From assembly GCA_937903155.1 (NCBI GenBank), contig CALCZU010000047.1:1-51683 (forward strand): 51,683 bases of DNA, given 5' to 3'. The position numbers and the translations under genes are program-made. Positions 24,293 to 32,309 of this stretch are shown here, piece by piece (positions within the stretch are counted from its first letter, which is position 1; every line of letters begins with the position of its first letter). This DNA comes from an uncultured Bdellovibrionales bacterium. GTDB lineage: Bacteria; Bdellovibrionota; FAC87; UBA2466. Below the pieces are notes generated by a model. It had not been told where the DNA came from. It did not search any database and was given only the letters and a program-made list of their open reading frames with translations.

Positions 24293-25879
24293 ATGAAACC
24301 ACCTATTCCCCTTTCCTCTTTATCTTTCGAATCAAAATTCGTGGATGCCTTGCCCGAAGATTCGAACCCAGACCAATTTCCCCACCCGGTCCTACGCGCA
24401 AGCTACTCGAAAGTTCGCCCCACCCCAGTAGCAAAACCGAAACTAATCGGCTGGTCGGAGACGTTAGGCAATCAACTCGGAATTCTGCGGCCAGATCAAT
24501 CCGATCGAACCGCGGCAGAAATTCTCTCGGGCAACCGAATTCTCCAAACAATGAAACCCTACTCCGCCCGTTACGGAGGACATCAATTCGGACACTGGGC
24601 CGGCCAACTCGGCGATGGCCGTGCCATTACGTTAGGGGAACTCCGCGATCCCAACCAAAAATCCTGGGAAATTCAACTCAAAGGCGCAGGTTTAACTCCC
24701 TATTCAAGAACAGCCGACGGAAGAGCGGTCCTCCGATCCTCGGTCAGAGAATTTCTCTGTAGTGAAGCGATGCACCACTTGGGGGTTCCCACCACGCGAG
24801 CCCTGAGTTTGGTAACGACCGGTGAAGAAGTCATCCGAGATATGTTTTACGATGGAAATCCTCAAGCGGAGAAAGGCGCCATCGTCTGCAGAGTCGCTCC
24901 CACTTTCATTCGCTTTGGAAATTTTGAAATCCTGGCCGATTACAGCGAGTTTGATTTACTGAAACGTCTTTTAAACTACGTCATCACGGAACATTTTCCA
25001 GAGCTAGGAGCGCCCTCACCCTCAGCTTACGAAAAATGGTTTAGTGAAGTCTGCTCGCGCACAGCCTTAATGGTCGCGCATTGGTTACGAGTTGGGTTTG
25101 TCCACGGCGTGATGAATACCGACAATATGTCGATTTTGGGACTAACCATTGATTATGGTCCTTACGGTTGGCTCGAAGGATATGACCCGACGTGGACTCC
25201 AAACACGACGGATTCGAGACACGGCCGTTATTGTTTTGGAAGACAACCCGCCATCGCGCTCTGGAATTTAAAGCGCCTCGCCGAAAGCCTAAAAGTTTTA
25301 TTCGAACAGATGGGAATTGCGGATGCGCTCGAAAAAGGCCTCAATGATTTTCAAAGTACTTTCGATTCTACCCACCGAAAAATGCTAAGCGATAAATTAG
25401 GCCTTTCAGGGATTCAAACCCTCGACGACGAGACGTTAGTAAATGAGCTGTTTACTGTCTTAGGCCAAAGTGAAACCGATATGACACTTTTTTTCAGAAA
25501 TCTTTCAGCGCTTTCATTGGAGAAGGTAAATACCGACCCCCTAAAGCCCTCTTTCTACAGTGCGCTTTCGGAGCCGGAAGAAACGCTTCTAAAAAATTGG
25601 GTTCAAAAATATCTCGACCGAGTAAAAGCAGATTCTCTCTCCAATGAGGAGCGGCTCGCGAAAATGCAGTTTGCAAACCCAAAATACGTCCTTCGCAACT
25701 ACCTCGCTCAAAAAGCAATCGAAGCAGCAGACCAAGGCGATGACTCGGTCATCGAAGAACTTCTGACCGTTTTGCGAAACCCTTACAGTGAACAACCTCA
25801 GTACGAAAACTACGCTCAGAAGCGTCCCGAGTGGGCACGCCATAAACCAGGCTGTTCTGCTCTATCTTGCAGCTCATAG
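24293..25879 (+). CDS. selO: Protein adenylyltransferase SelO (YdiU)
   Basis: A 528-residue pseudokinase-fold enzyme that transfers AMP to protein hydroxyls in redox stress. Motifs include YSARYGGHQFGHWAGQLGDG, WEIQLKGAGLTPYSRTADGR, RSSVREFLCSEAMHHLG, FVHGVMNTDNMSILG and DYGPYGWLEGYDP. It ends in CSALSCSS; this C-terminal cysteine takes the place of the selenocysteine of eukaryotic SelO. Length and order of motifs are normal. It is monocistronic. Confidence 0.94.
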   Translation: MKPPIPLSSLSFESKFVDALPEDSNPDQFPHPVLRASYSKVRPTPVAKPKLIGWSETLGNQLGILRPDQSDRTAAEILSGNRILQTMKPYSARYGGHQFGHWAGQLGDGRAITLGELRDPNQKSWEIQLKGAGLTPYSRTADGRAVLRSSVREFLCSEAMHHLGVPTTRALSLVTTGEEVIRDMFYDGNPQAEKGAIVCRVAPTFIRFGNFEILADYSEFDLLKRLLNYVITEHFPELGAPSPSAYEKWFSEVCSRTALMVAHWLRVGFVHGVMNTDNMSILGLTIDYGPYGWLEGYDPTWTPNTTDSRHGRYCFGRQPAIALWNLKRLAESLKVLFEQMGIADALEKGLNDFQSTFDSTHRKMLSDKLGLSGIQTLDDETLVNELFTVLGQSETDMTLFFRNLSALSLEKVNTDPLKPSFYSALSEPEETLLKNWVQKYLDRVKADSLSNEERLAKMQFANPKYVLRNYLAQKAIEAADQGDDSVIEELLTVLRNPYSEQPQYENYAQKRPEWARHKPGCSALSCSS

Positions 25880-26015
25880 TTTCCCCAAGAAAAGCTAGTT
25901 AACAGAGAAATTCGTCGGCAATTGACATCGCAATACAATTTGAGAAAGTCCTCTCTTTAAACGGTGGGAACGAAGTATTTTTAAAGAAGTATTCATAAAA
26001 AAACCGCTCATCCTA

Positions 26016-26750
26016 TTGTGTTTACTGAGTATCACAGGATCGGTACAAGCAAGACCTCCCTTTAAAGCTTGTTCATTGACGCTTTTGGGGTTTGGGCTGG
26101 GATTCGTCGCCAACTCTTGGATGAGCTCTTCTAAAATCGTAGTTAATTCTCAAGGAAATACAGAGTCCGAAGAGGTTCCGGATGAAGAATCAGGTCAAAA
26201 TGAGCCCTTGTTCGGACCCAAAGAATTATTATACGTTCCTTTCGGAGTCTTTAATTTGGGTACCGATAAGCATCCTTCCGTCGAGCTTATGAGGCAAGAT
26301 CAAAAGCACCGAGACTTTTCGAAGAAGGTAAATACCTTTCTAAAAAAAGGCGACAATGATTATTTACCCCTCGAGCTGCGAAAGATTTCAATCTCCAGAG
26401 AGTCTGAAAAATCTAAAAATGTCGCTGTGAAACTTTATTTTTACGGACTTCAGGAGTTTATTGCGGAATACGAAACGGATGCGGCTTCTCTTTTACAAGG
26501 GAACTTAACGACACTGAAGTTTCCCGATTACCCGATCAAAGAAGGGGTTCGTGGCCTTTTTACGCTGGTCGGTGTCGCCCATATCGAAATGAAATTTAGA
26601 TACAACGGAAAACTGGGGACATTAGATATTCATTATCTAAAAGGCGGCCTAACAACAGAAGTTACGGTTGCACAGAAGACAACCACCTACGAGGACACCC
26701 AAGCAAAAAAACAGTTTCACGCGATTAAATTTAAGAACCTCGGTCGATAA
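26016..26750 (+). CDS. Secreted protein of unknown function
   Basis: A 244-residue frame from the TTG at 26016. Just upstream in frame the codons read K-K-P-L-I-L-L before CLLSITGSVQA, which would complete a normal signal peptide, but the codon in start position (25995) is ATA and an ATT is at 25977. Either a rare start is used, the TTG is real, or a base change has destroyed an ATG. The mature part contains a lysine/glutamate-rich stretch and ends in beta-type sequence (LGTLDIHYLKGGLTTEVTV). No known family recognised. Confidence 0.6.
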   Translation: MCLLSITGSVQARPPFKACSLTLLGFGLGFVANSWMSSSKIVVNSQGNTESEEVPDEESGQNEPLFGPKELLYVPFGVFNLGTDKHPSVELMRQDQKHRDFSKKVNTFLKKGDNDYLPLELRKISISRESEKSKNVAVKLYFYGLQEFIAEYETDAASLLQGNLTTLKFPDYPIKEGVRGLFTLVGVAHIEMKFRYNGKLGTLDIHYLKGGLTTEVTVAQKTTTYEDTQAKKQFHAIKFKNLGR

Positions 26751-26818
26751 AGGGGATTTTCTTTCTTGACTTGATGTCGAAGAACGATAGCTTTAGTTCA
26801 AATTTCTGGGAGGAATCA

Positions 26819-27439
26819 ATGGGCACATTTTTCAAACTTTTTCTTTTCGCAGCCGCAAGTTTTTCTGGATTCACTTTTGGTTCCGATGCTTCTTTTGCGA
26901 GTTACAATTGTCAGACGACAAATAACATCCATTTAATGGGTCCTGCGGATGGAGTCGCTCATGCGGTTTATTTCTCTTTCGACCACAACGGACCATTACC
27001 CCCCTCGCCCATTCATCAAGTTCTCCTTTGCCGAAGAGCGTGCGGTAAAGGCGCCTATGTTTTTGTAATCGATAACCACGAGCAATACAGCCCTGCTTAC
27101 GAAGTGGTTTCAGAAAAGACAGACGAAAAGGGTTACATCCAAGTTGTCTTAAACACGACTGAAACGAATGGAAAATTCGACGCCAATATTAAAGGCGGAA
27201 ACATTCAATTAGTGCTTTTAGATTCTGCTTACAATTACCCAGCGAAACTTTGGTATTACCAACAAACAAAGTACTCCTTAGCCAATGGAAAAAAACCGGA
27301 GCTCCTCAACACACTCTCGAAGATTCTAGGAACTTGGTGGAATGCTGCGTGCTTTGCACCTGCTCCAGCGCCGATTGTGCCGTGCCCAGTACCCACGCCT
27401 TGCGTGAAATGCGGACCGACTCCCTGTGCCGGTAGATAG
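26819..27439 (+). CDS. Secreted cysteine-containing protein of unknown function
   Basis: A 206-residue protein beginning MGTFFKLFLFAAASFSGF, a signal peptide; GGAGG lies six bases before the ATG at 26819, which decides this start over 26771. The mature domain has SYNCQTTNN and LLCRRACGKGAYVFVID. The tail is proline/cysteine-rich (CPVPTPCVKCGPTPCAG). No family recognised. It lies in a run of small exported proteins (23.5 to 32.2 kb). Confidence 0.72.
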   Translation: MGTFFKLFLFAAASFSGFTFGSDASFASYNCQTTNNIHLMGPADGVAHAVYFSFDHNGPLPPSPIHQVLLCRRACGKGAYVFVIDNHEQYSPAYEVVSEKTDEKGYIQVVLNTTETNGKFDANIKGGNIQLVLLDSAYNYPAKLWYYQQTKYSLANGKKPELLNTLSKILGTWWNAACFAPAPAPIVPCPVPTPCVKCGPTPCAGR

Positions 27440-27504
27440 AAATCCGTCTTATTTAGGCGTGCAAAAAACGTCACCATTTTAATTTGCTCGTTTGATTTCA
27501 ATGA

Positions 27505-27549
27505 GCGCAGTATTACCTTGCTATTATTTCTGAATAATTTATACTGCGC
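27505..27549. promoter_or_regulatory. 9-bp inverted repeat upstream of a Q-rich lipoprotein gene
   Basis: GCGCAGTAT (27505-27513) and ATACTGCGC (27541-27549) are perfect inverted repeats 27 bases apart, flanking the AT-rich TATTATTTCTGAATAATTT. The layout suits an operator around a promoter, about 55 bases before the start at 27603. Function inferred only. Confidence 0.4.
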
Positions 27550-27602
27550 GTCATTCACACGTCTCATTCTTTCAAACGGTCCTAAGAAAATTTGGAGTTT
27601 CA

Positions 27603-28163
27603 ATGTCGAAAACGATTCGCCTCTCTGTGCTTTGCTCGGTGATTACAATGCTCGTCGGTTGTGGTGCTGAAAATCAGAATCAGAATTTGCACGCAATGCC
27701 CCCGTCGCAGCAACAGCAGCAGCCGTTGCCGCAGCAGCCGCAACCTCAGCAACAACAGCAGCCCTTGCAACAACCTCAGCCGCCTTTGCAACAACCCATG
27801 CAGCAACAACCTTACACAGAGCAACCCCAACCTGTTCAGCAGCAACCGCTGCAACAACAACCGATTCAACAGAATCAGTTCAGTGGAAAACCCCTTTGCC
27901 CACAAGAGGAGTGCCCTCACCAGGTGATTGCGGATCAACCCATTGTTGTGGAACGTCAGGTCGTCGTAAAGCAACCTGTGATTGTACAACCGGTTAAGGT
28001 GATCGTGAAAACTGTGGCCGTTCCGGTACCGGTCAGGCCCTGCAACCCTCCGATGTACGTCGAATACGACGAATGCGTCTACCCACGTGGCGGTGGCCGT
28101 ATCGGTCCCGCACGACCTATAAATCCTGGCAATCTTCAAAGACCTACTCCTTACCAAAACTAG
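27603..28163 (+). CDS. Glutamine/proline-rich lipoprotein
   Basis: A 186-residue protein with lipoprotein signal (MSKTIRLSVLCSVITMLVGC; lipobox LVGC, C20). Residues 33-98 are about 80 percent Q and P, made of CAG/CAA and CCN codons, and should be disordered. Residues 103-150 hold cysteines (CPQEECPHQV) and a valine-rich stretch (VVVKQPVIVQPVKVIVK). The tail is rich in R, G and P. The repeat tract is prone to length variation. No catalytic domain seen; a cell-envelope spacer is possible. A strong terminator follows. Confidence 0.78.
   Translation: MSKTIRLSVLCSVITMLVGCGAENQNQNLHAMPPSQQQQQPLPQQPQPQQQQQPLQQPQPPLQQPMQQQPYTEQPQPVQQQPLQQQPIQQNQFSGKPLCPQEECPHQVIADQPIVVERQVVVKQPVIVQPVKVIVKTVAVPVPVRPCNPPMYVEYDECVYPRGGGRIGPARPINPGNLQRPTPYQN
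27702..27870 (+). repeat. CAG/CAA-CCN low-complexity tract in the lipoprotein gene
   Basis: Short imperfect runs of CAGCAACAGCAG and CCGCAGCAG type encode the poly-Q/P linker. The tract stays in frame and is a likely site of slippage. Confidence 0.75.
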
Positions 28164-28180
28164 ATCTTTTTTCGGAAAAG

Positions 28181-28214
28181 GGCCCGCTTTGATTTCATCA
28201 GAGCGGGCCTTTTT
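28181..28214 (+). terminator. Rho-independent terminator
   Basis: Stem GGCCCGCTTTGA (28181-28192) pairs with TCAGAGCGGGCC (28198-28209) over twelve bases with one G-T pair, loop TTTCA, then TTTTT. It ends the transcript of the Q-rich lipoprotein gene. Confidence 0.9.
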
Positions 28215-28301
28215 CATTTCCGGTGACTAATTCCTCGGGTATAGATTCATCAAAATCCTGTGGCGGGCTCACGTAATCAGTTACAATTAAATTAAGACTC
28301 C

Positions 28302-28988
28302 ATGAAGTTTCAATCTCTACTCATAGCGCTTTTTCTCTTTCTCTCGACCGCTACTTTTGCCGGTCACACGTTTAAATTTTGCAATGACCCTAAGGACTAT
28401 CGAATTCATATGCTGGCGCATAGAGAGCGAGTCGTAAAAATTACTCTTCAAATCTACGATGAGAATAAAGAGATTTTTCCGGATGTGAATCGCGCAGTCC
28501 TCGAAGAACTTGCAAGCGATCATGATTTTTCGAAATTGGATGAAAATGTCGCCGAGAAACTCTTCCATGATTACTACGGAAAAGATTTCAAAAATATGGG
28601 CGATGCCGAAAAAAACTCAGCAATCGAATTTCGATCCTCCTTTAATAGGACCGATACTGACCGTGAGCACCGGATCATGCGAAAAAATAAAATAAAAAAT
28701 CCGCTGTTAATGAGCTTATATTTCCGATTGGTGAAGCTCGCAGATCAACTCGACCGCCATTTTGATCCGGTTGCCGAAGAAGAATTCGGGAGAAAGTTAA
28801 TTCCTCCGAGTGAAATGGAAAAAGAAGATAAATTATTTGTCCCACTCGCGAAAAAATACGAAAATCGAGACTGGTATTTAAAGCACACGCAGGGGAGCGA
28901 TTTTGACTCGTATAAATCGAAGAATCCCAATCCGAACTTGCCCTCCGGATGTCCCACGCACGCTAAAGTTTTAGCCCTCCCGCCCTGA
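28302..28988 (+). CDS. Secreted protein with HD-like histidine/aspartate pattern
   Basis: A 228-residue protein with signal peptide (ends STATFAG). H40 in LAHRERVVK, H74-D75 in SDHDFSKLD and later aspartates in KLADQLDRHFD recall an HD-domain phosphohydrolase (H..HD..D), but the match is short and I cannot confirm it. A TACAAT box lies at 28282-28287. It is a single gene in the run of exported proteins. Confidence 0.55.
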   Translation: MKFQSLLIALFLFLSTATFAGHTFKFCNDPKDYRIHMLAHRERVVKITLQIYDENKEIFPDVNRAVLEELASDHDFSKLDENVAEKLFHDYYGKDFKNMGDAEKNSAIEFRSSFNRTDTDREHRIMRKNKIKNPLLMSLYFRLVKLADQLDRHFDPVAEEEFGRKLIPPSEMEKEDKLFVPLAKKYENRDWYLKHTQGSDFDSYKSKNPNPNLPSGCPTHAKVLALPP

Positions 28989-29066
28989 TCCGAATATGCG
29001 GAAAAAAGCATAATATTTCACTTAAGCGTTGCCTCGCGTCAAACGATAAGCACACAGGAGAATGCG

Positions 29067-29711
29067 TTGCGTTATTTACTCTACATTTATCGCCCGATGA
29101 TTTGCTTAGTCGCTTTGACCTTTACGTCTTGCAATTCAGCATCCATTGAGGAGGAGCTCGATATTTCTGCGGGCCTCATCTCCCGTGCCTCTCTTGAAGA
29201 GGTATCCAAACCCGCCAAAACCGCGTGCTGCTTTTGTCAAAAAGAGAATCCCGATATCAAAGGAGATTTTGTAAACGATCTCACCCCTGCCGTGGGAAAC
29301 TGTGCAGATAAGCAAAACTGGACGGGATACAAAGATTGTCATCGCATCGAAGTGACCGATGGCCCCTGTAGCTTAATGACGATTCGAAAATTTGGTTCGA
29401 CGTTGAAGTGTACCGCAGTGAATAGGCACTATTTAGAAAACGACACCTTAGTCGAAATTGCAGCTCCAAAGCCTGGCGGAATTTGCGATCCCGAGATCAG
29501 CTCGATGGTGGGTTCACTTCCAGATACCGCGGTGAAACTTGCGCAAGGCCGCAAGGGTCCCGAAAGCCCCTGCTCTCAAGATACAGAGACCTTTTGCTCA
29601 GATGTGGATGCCGAACTCGGTGTCCCTGGAATCCTTAAATGTCTTAAAGCCCACAAAGAACAATTAAGCCCCGAATGCGCTCGAATGAAATTTGCTCAAA
29701 GCGCCGAATAA
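29067..29711 (+). CDS. Cysteine-rich lipoprotein with GLG1-like repeat
   Basis: A 214-residue protein starting at TTG (29067) with CAGGAG upstream. Lipobox FTSC, C22. Residues 50-160 contain several cysteine pairs (ACCFCQKEN, GNCADKQNW, YKDCHR, GPCSLM, LKCTAV). The tail PCSQDTETFCSD...GVPGILKCLKAHKEQLSPEC has the spacing of the cysteine-rich GLG1/CFR repeat (four cysteines, conserved CL and LS.EC). The oxidised fold implies the periplasm or cell surface. Function unknown. Confidence 0.7.
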   Translation: MRYLLYIYRPMICLVALTFTSCNSASIEEELDISAGLISRASLEEVSKPAKTACCFCQKENPDIKGDFVNDLTPAVGNCADKQNWTGYKDCHRIEVTDGPCSLMTIRKFGSTLKCTAVNRHYLENDTLVEIAAPKPGGICDPEISSMVGSLPDTAVKLAQGRKGPESPCSQDTETFCSDVDAELGVPGILKCLKAHKEQLSPECARMKFAQSAE

Positions 29712-29719
29712 GAGTGTCT

Positions 29720-30796
29720 CTAAACCGCGGACGCCGTCACACTATTCATTACAAGACTGACAGCTTCTGCTAAATACAATGCCTCTTGCGCATACTCGCG
29801 TGAACAGGGAGCCATCGACTCTAAGAATTTTAATCCCATATTTTCATGGCCGCCGGCATCGTTGATATCCATATGCCGATTGATTTGCTTTGCCGCCTCG
29901 TCGAAACCACCTTTTAAAAGGAGGAGCGCCAGGGGATCCATCTTCTCGTAAGAACTTCTTTCAAAAAAATCGACAGCCATGGCAAATGCCAGAAAATTTC
30001 TCTCAGCCGTTAGTTTAAGAAGGTTCATTAAAGTAATCGTCTGAATCGAAACCGGAACCTCTTCTGGCTTCTCTACGATGGATTTGAGTGCCGTAGTCAA
30101 AAGTCTGTCATGCCCTTTTTCTTGCTGAATAAAATGCTCGACTAAAGCACGCGCAGACTGCGCGATTTGGACTGCGGGAGCGAGAGACGAATTGCATTTT
30201 TCTGTGACATACAAATTCTGCTTCACAATTCGAGAAACCGCTTGGGCAAAATCTTCTCTCGGAAGATTTTCTATAAATTTAAAAACTTCTTTTCCGATGT
30301 CGTTTTCTAAAAGTTCTAATAAGTGATAACGTCTCACAATTGTAAACAGACTTTCGGGATGAATTTCATTTCCGACCTTCGAAAACGTGAGTGCGGCTTC
30401 CGAATCCCATACGAAGGCTTTACGAGGAAGATTCGCGAGCACTTTTGAAACGGTTTCTACATCATCTTTAGAAACGCTCGAAATCACGGTTTCGATGGTA
30501 GCACCCGAGAAATCATTTCCCTGAACACGGTGCACATCCCCCGATTTCGGCGTCGCAAGAATGTAACTCAGCGGATAGCTGTCAAAATTACAAAAGAACC
30601 AGTTTACGATTTCAATATCTTTGAGGGTGACTTCGCCCGCTTGAAATTTTGCAAGCAGCGTTGCTCCCTTTTCCTGATATTCTTCGGGAAGATTTACTTT
30701 CGCTTGAATCCAGGGAGTTTTGACAATGATAGAGTGTGGCTCTTCACCACTCTCTAAAGCAACTTCATCGTAAGGCCAAAATAAAAATCCGCCCAT
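29720..30796 (-). CDS. Haem-oxygenase-like (HDO) diiron protein with extra N-terminal domain
   Basis: A 358-residue cytoplasmic protein. The C-terminal 220 residues look like the all-helical HDO fold, with an ExxH pair E226/H229 in QQEKGHDRLL, E279 in VDFFERS, and H308, D313 and H317 in RHMDINDAGGHENMG as possible iron ligands. Order and spacing resemble UndA/CADD-type oxygenases. The first 100 residues (NLPEEYQEKGATLLAKFQAGEVTLKD) are a separate unidentified domain, perhaps substrate-binding. It stands alone; the substrate cannot be inferred. Confidence 0.55.
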   Translation of the reverse strand: MGGFLFWPYDEVALESGEEPHSIIVKTPWIQAKVNLPEEYQEKGATLLAKFQAGEVTLKDIEIVNWFFCNFDSYPLSYILATPKSGDVHRVQGNDFSGATIETVISSVSKDDVETVSKVLANLPRKAFVWDSEAALTFSKVGNEIHPESLFTIVRRYHLLELLENDIGKEVFKFIENLPREDFAQAVSRIVKQNLYVTEKCNSSLAPAVQIAQSARALVEHFIQQEKGHDRLLTTALKSIVEKPEEVPVSIQTITLMNLLKLTAERNFLAFAMAVDFFERSSYEKMDPLALLLLKGGFDEAAKQINRHMDINDAGGHENMGLKFLESMAPCSREYAQEALYLAEAVSLVMNSVTASAV

Positions 30797-30819
30797 TCGC
30801 GCTTAAAACCTCTTAATAA

Positions 30820-30851
30820 AAAAGGAGCCTCCAACCAGGGAGACTCCTTTT
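30820..30851 (-). terminator. Rho-independent terminator of the small secreted protein gene
   Basis: AAAAGGAG (30820-30827) pairs with CTCCTTTT (30844-30851), with an inner CTCC/GGAG extension after one mismatch. On the minus strand the stem is followed by six T. It could also work on the plus strand. Confidence 0.75.
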
Positions 30852-30871
30852 AAAGTACTACCAGACATTCG

Positions 30872-31168
30872 TTACAATTGAACGACGTTAGGTGGAAGAC
30901 AAGAGTGCACTTCGATATTGAACTTTTCAGGTTGTCCCCAAGAGCGAGCTTGAAGCGAAATCTGTCCGGCAGCGCAACCATTATCCAAAATAGTTTTCTT
31001 CAAAATGACGTTATTTTTCGCTTGGTCACAATCTCCCGCGATCAACGTACCTTGATTTGTTTCACGAGCATCTAAGCAAATGGTTTTTTTCGCCGTTGGA
31101 GGCGGTGTTAGAGCAAACGCAGATGAAGCCGTAATGGCAACTGCAGCAATCGTTTTTTTGAAATTCAT
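30872..31168 (-). CDS. Small secreted four-cysteine protein
   Basis: A 98-residue protein with signal peptide (MNFKKTIAAVAITASSAFA). Four cysteines in the 78-residue mature part (TICLDAR, AGDCDQ, DNGCAAG, VHSCLPP) suggest two disulfides. AAGGGG precedes the ATG. A strong terminator follows, so it is a compact single-gene unit, likely well expressed. No family recognised. Confidence 0.72.
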   Translation of the reverse strand: MNFKKTIAAVAITASSAFALTPPPTAKKTICLDARETNQGTLIAGDCDQAKNNVILKKTILDNGCAAGQISLQARSWGQPEKFNIEVHSCLPPNVVQL

Positions 31169-31224
31169 AAGAACCCCTTATAGTAGTTTAAATAGACAAC
31201 CCATTTGCCTATTGTTTGATTGCA

Positions 31225-31252
31225 TTAATAAGCTGCCGAGAAACAGAGTCAA
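31225..31252 (-). promoter_or_regulatory. Possible promoter of the small secreted protein gene
   Basis: On the minus strand TTGACT (31247-31252) and TATTAA (31225-31230) are separated by 16 bases. A second TATAAG box lies closer to the gene. Assigned by eye only. Confidence 0.35.
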
Positions 31253-31297
31253 CTAATATTATTTTTTTACGCGAACTAGTGTATACAAAACTGAAAC

Positions 31298-32170
31298 ATG
31301 TTTTTTAAATACAAATGGATCTTCGTTTTACTCTTCGTCTTAGGGGTCCAAACGGCTTGTAACAGCCAGAGAGCCGCTAGTTCAGAGCCGACCGTGTTCA
31401 CCGAATTCTGGATCCCTATCTTAAATCGACTCAATAGTTCTACTCCGGAGAGGCCTCCCTCATTCACCCAGAAGGTTAACGAAGACCTCTTGCAACTAAA
31501 CCAGAAAGAGATGCGGTCAATTGAAGCAGACTGGAAAATTATTTCCGAAAAAAACCCCGTCAAAAACAAAACAGATTTCCGCCGCAAAAAAAATCAGTTC
31601 TTTCACGAAAAAGTAACCGCCTTAAATGCTCAGGCCTTAGCAGCGCTCAACAAGACGATCATAGAAAATCCGTCCGAGGAGAACTACCGAAAGCTTGCAC
31701 GAAAGACACTTGCAAGAATCGAATCAAATCCTTTAACTCGGACCGAGAATGTTCATCAAATCAAAGATGGCAATCAGATCGGATTTTGTTTTAGCAGAGC
31801 ACTATTGATTCATTATTGGCTCCTCCAAGAAAAAGTCCCTCAAAATGCCATTGTAAAGGTCTTTGTTCTTGGGGAGCTCACACTGGATGGGACTTTTTGG
31901 CAGTTTCACGTCGCGATTCTAGTCCGAGACCCGATCGACGGTTTCATCGTGATAGACCCTTTGCAAAATGATATTTTGCCTTACAAGAAATGGCTTGAGA
32001 TCGCATCGACCTACGAAATCAAAACCCCACAGTCGAGAGCGCGATTTTATGTCGTTTCCCCCACAAAATTTCTACCCGCTTACGGCGCGTATCATCTGGA
32101 CCAACTCGAAGATCCCGTCTTAAAGCCCTACTTTTTAGAGCTCGGCGAAAGCCTCAAAGCCGCACCTTAA
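31298..32170 (+). CDS. Cys-His-Asp lipoprotein, protein-glutaminase/transglutaminase-like (paralogue)
   Basis: A 290-residue lipoprotein (lipobox VQTAC, C21). A helical, charged region (60-150) precedes the catalytic-like domain: C164 in IGFCFSRAL, H204 in WQFHVAIL and D220 in FIVIDPLQ, then SRARFYVVSPTKFLP. The same residues with nearly equal spacing occur in the first protein of the LuxC/LuxE operon (20740-21531). No Shine-Dalgarno site is seen; TATACA at 31282-31287 is 11 bases before the ATG. Activity unknown; protein deamidation is one option. Confidence 0.6.
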   Translation: MFFKYKWIFVLLFVLGVQTACNSQRAASSEPTVFTEFWIPILNRLNSSTPERPPSFTQKVNEDLLQLNQKEMRSIEADWKIISEKNPVKNKTDFRRKKNQFFHEKVTALNAQALAALNKTIIENPSEENYRKLARKTLARIESNPLTRTENVHQIKDGNQIGFCFSRALLIHYWLLQEKVPQNAIVKVFVLGELTLDGTFWQFHVAILVRDPIDGFIVIDPLQNDILPYKKWLEIASTYEIKTPQSRARFYVVSPTKFLPAYGAYHLDQLEDPVLKPYFLELGESLKAAP

Positions 32171-32186
32171 AATGTGAAGATTAGGG

Positions 32187-32200
32187 TGAAATTAATTTCA
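32187..32200. promoter_or_regulatory. 14-bp perfect palindrome upstream of the giant lipoprotein gene
   Basis: TGAAATTAATTTCA reads the same on both strands. It lies about 90 bases before a perfect TATAAT box (32290-32295), which is 15 bases before the ATG at 32310. Possible operator; not matched to a known regulator. Confidence 0.35.
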
Positions 32201-32309
32201 TATTAAGCAATCTGTTTGAAACCCTTCTGAATTCCAAGCCCATTTCTAATTATGCTACTCGCACGACTTAAATACCGGCCATCCGATCTTATAATCCAGA
32301 CAAGGGCTT

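Noticed and set aside
27600..28217. Leucine/arginine-rich minus-strand frame of 205 codons
   Set aside because: Complement of the CAG/CAA tract of the lipoprotein gene; no domain, and the plus-strand frame has a lipobox and a terminator.
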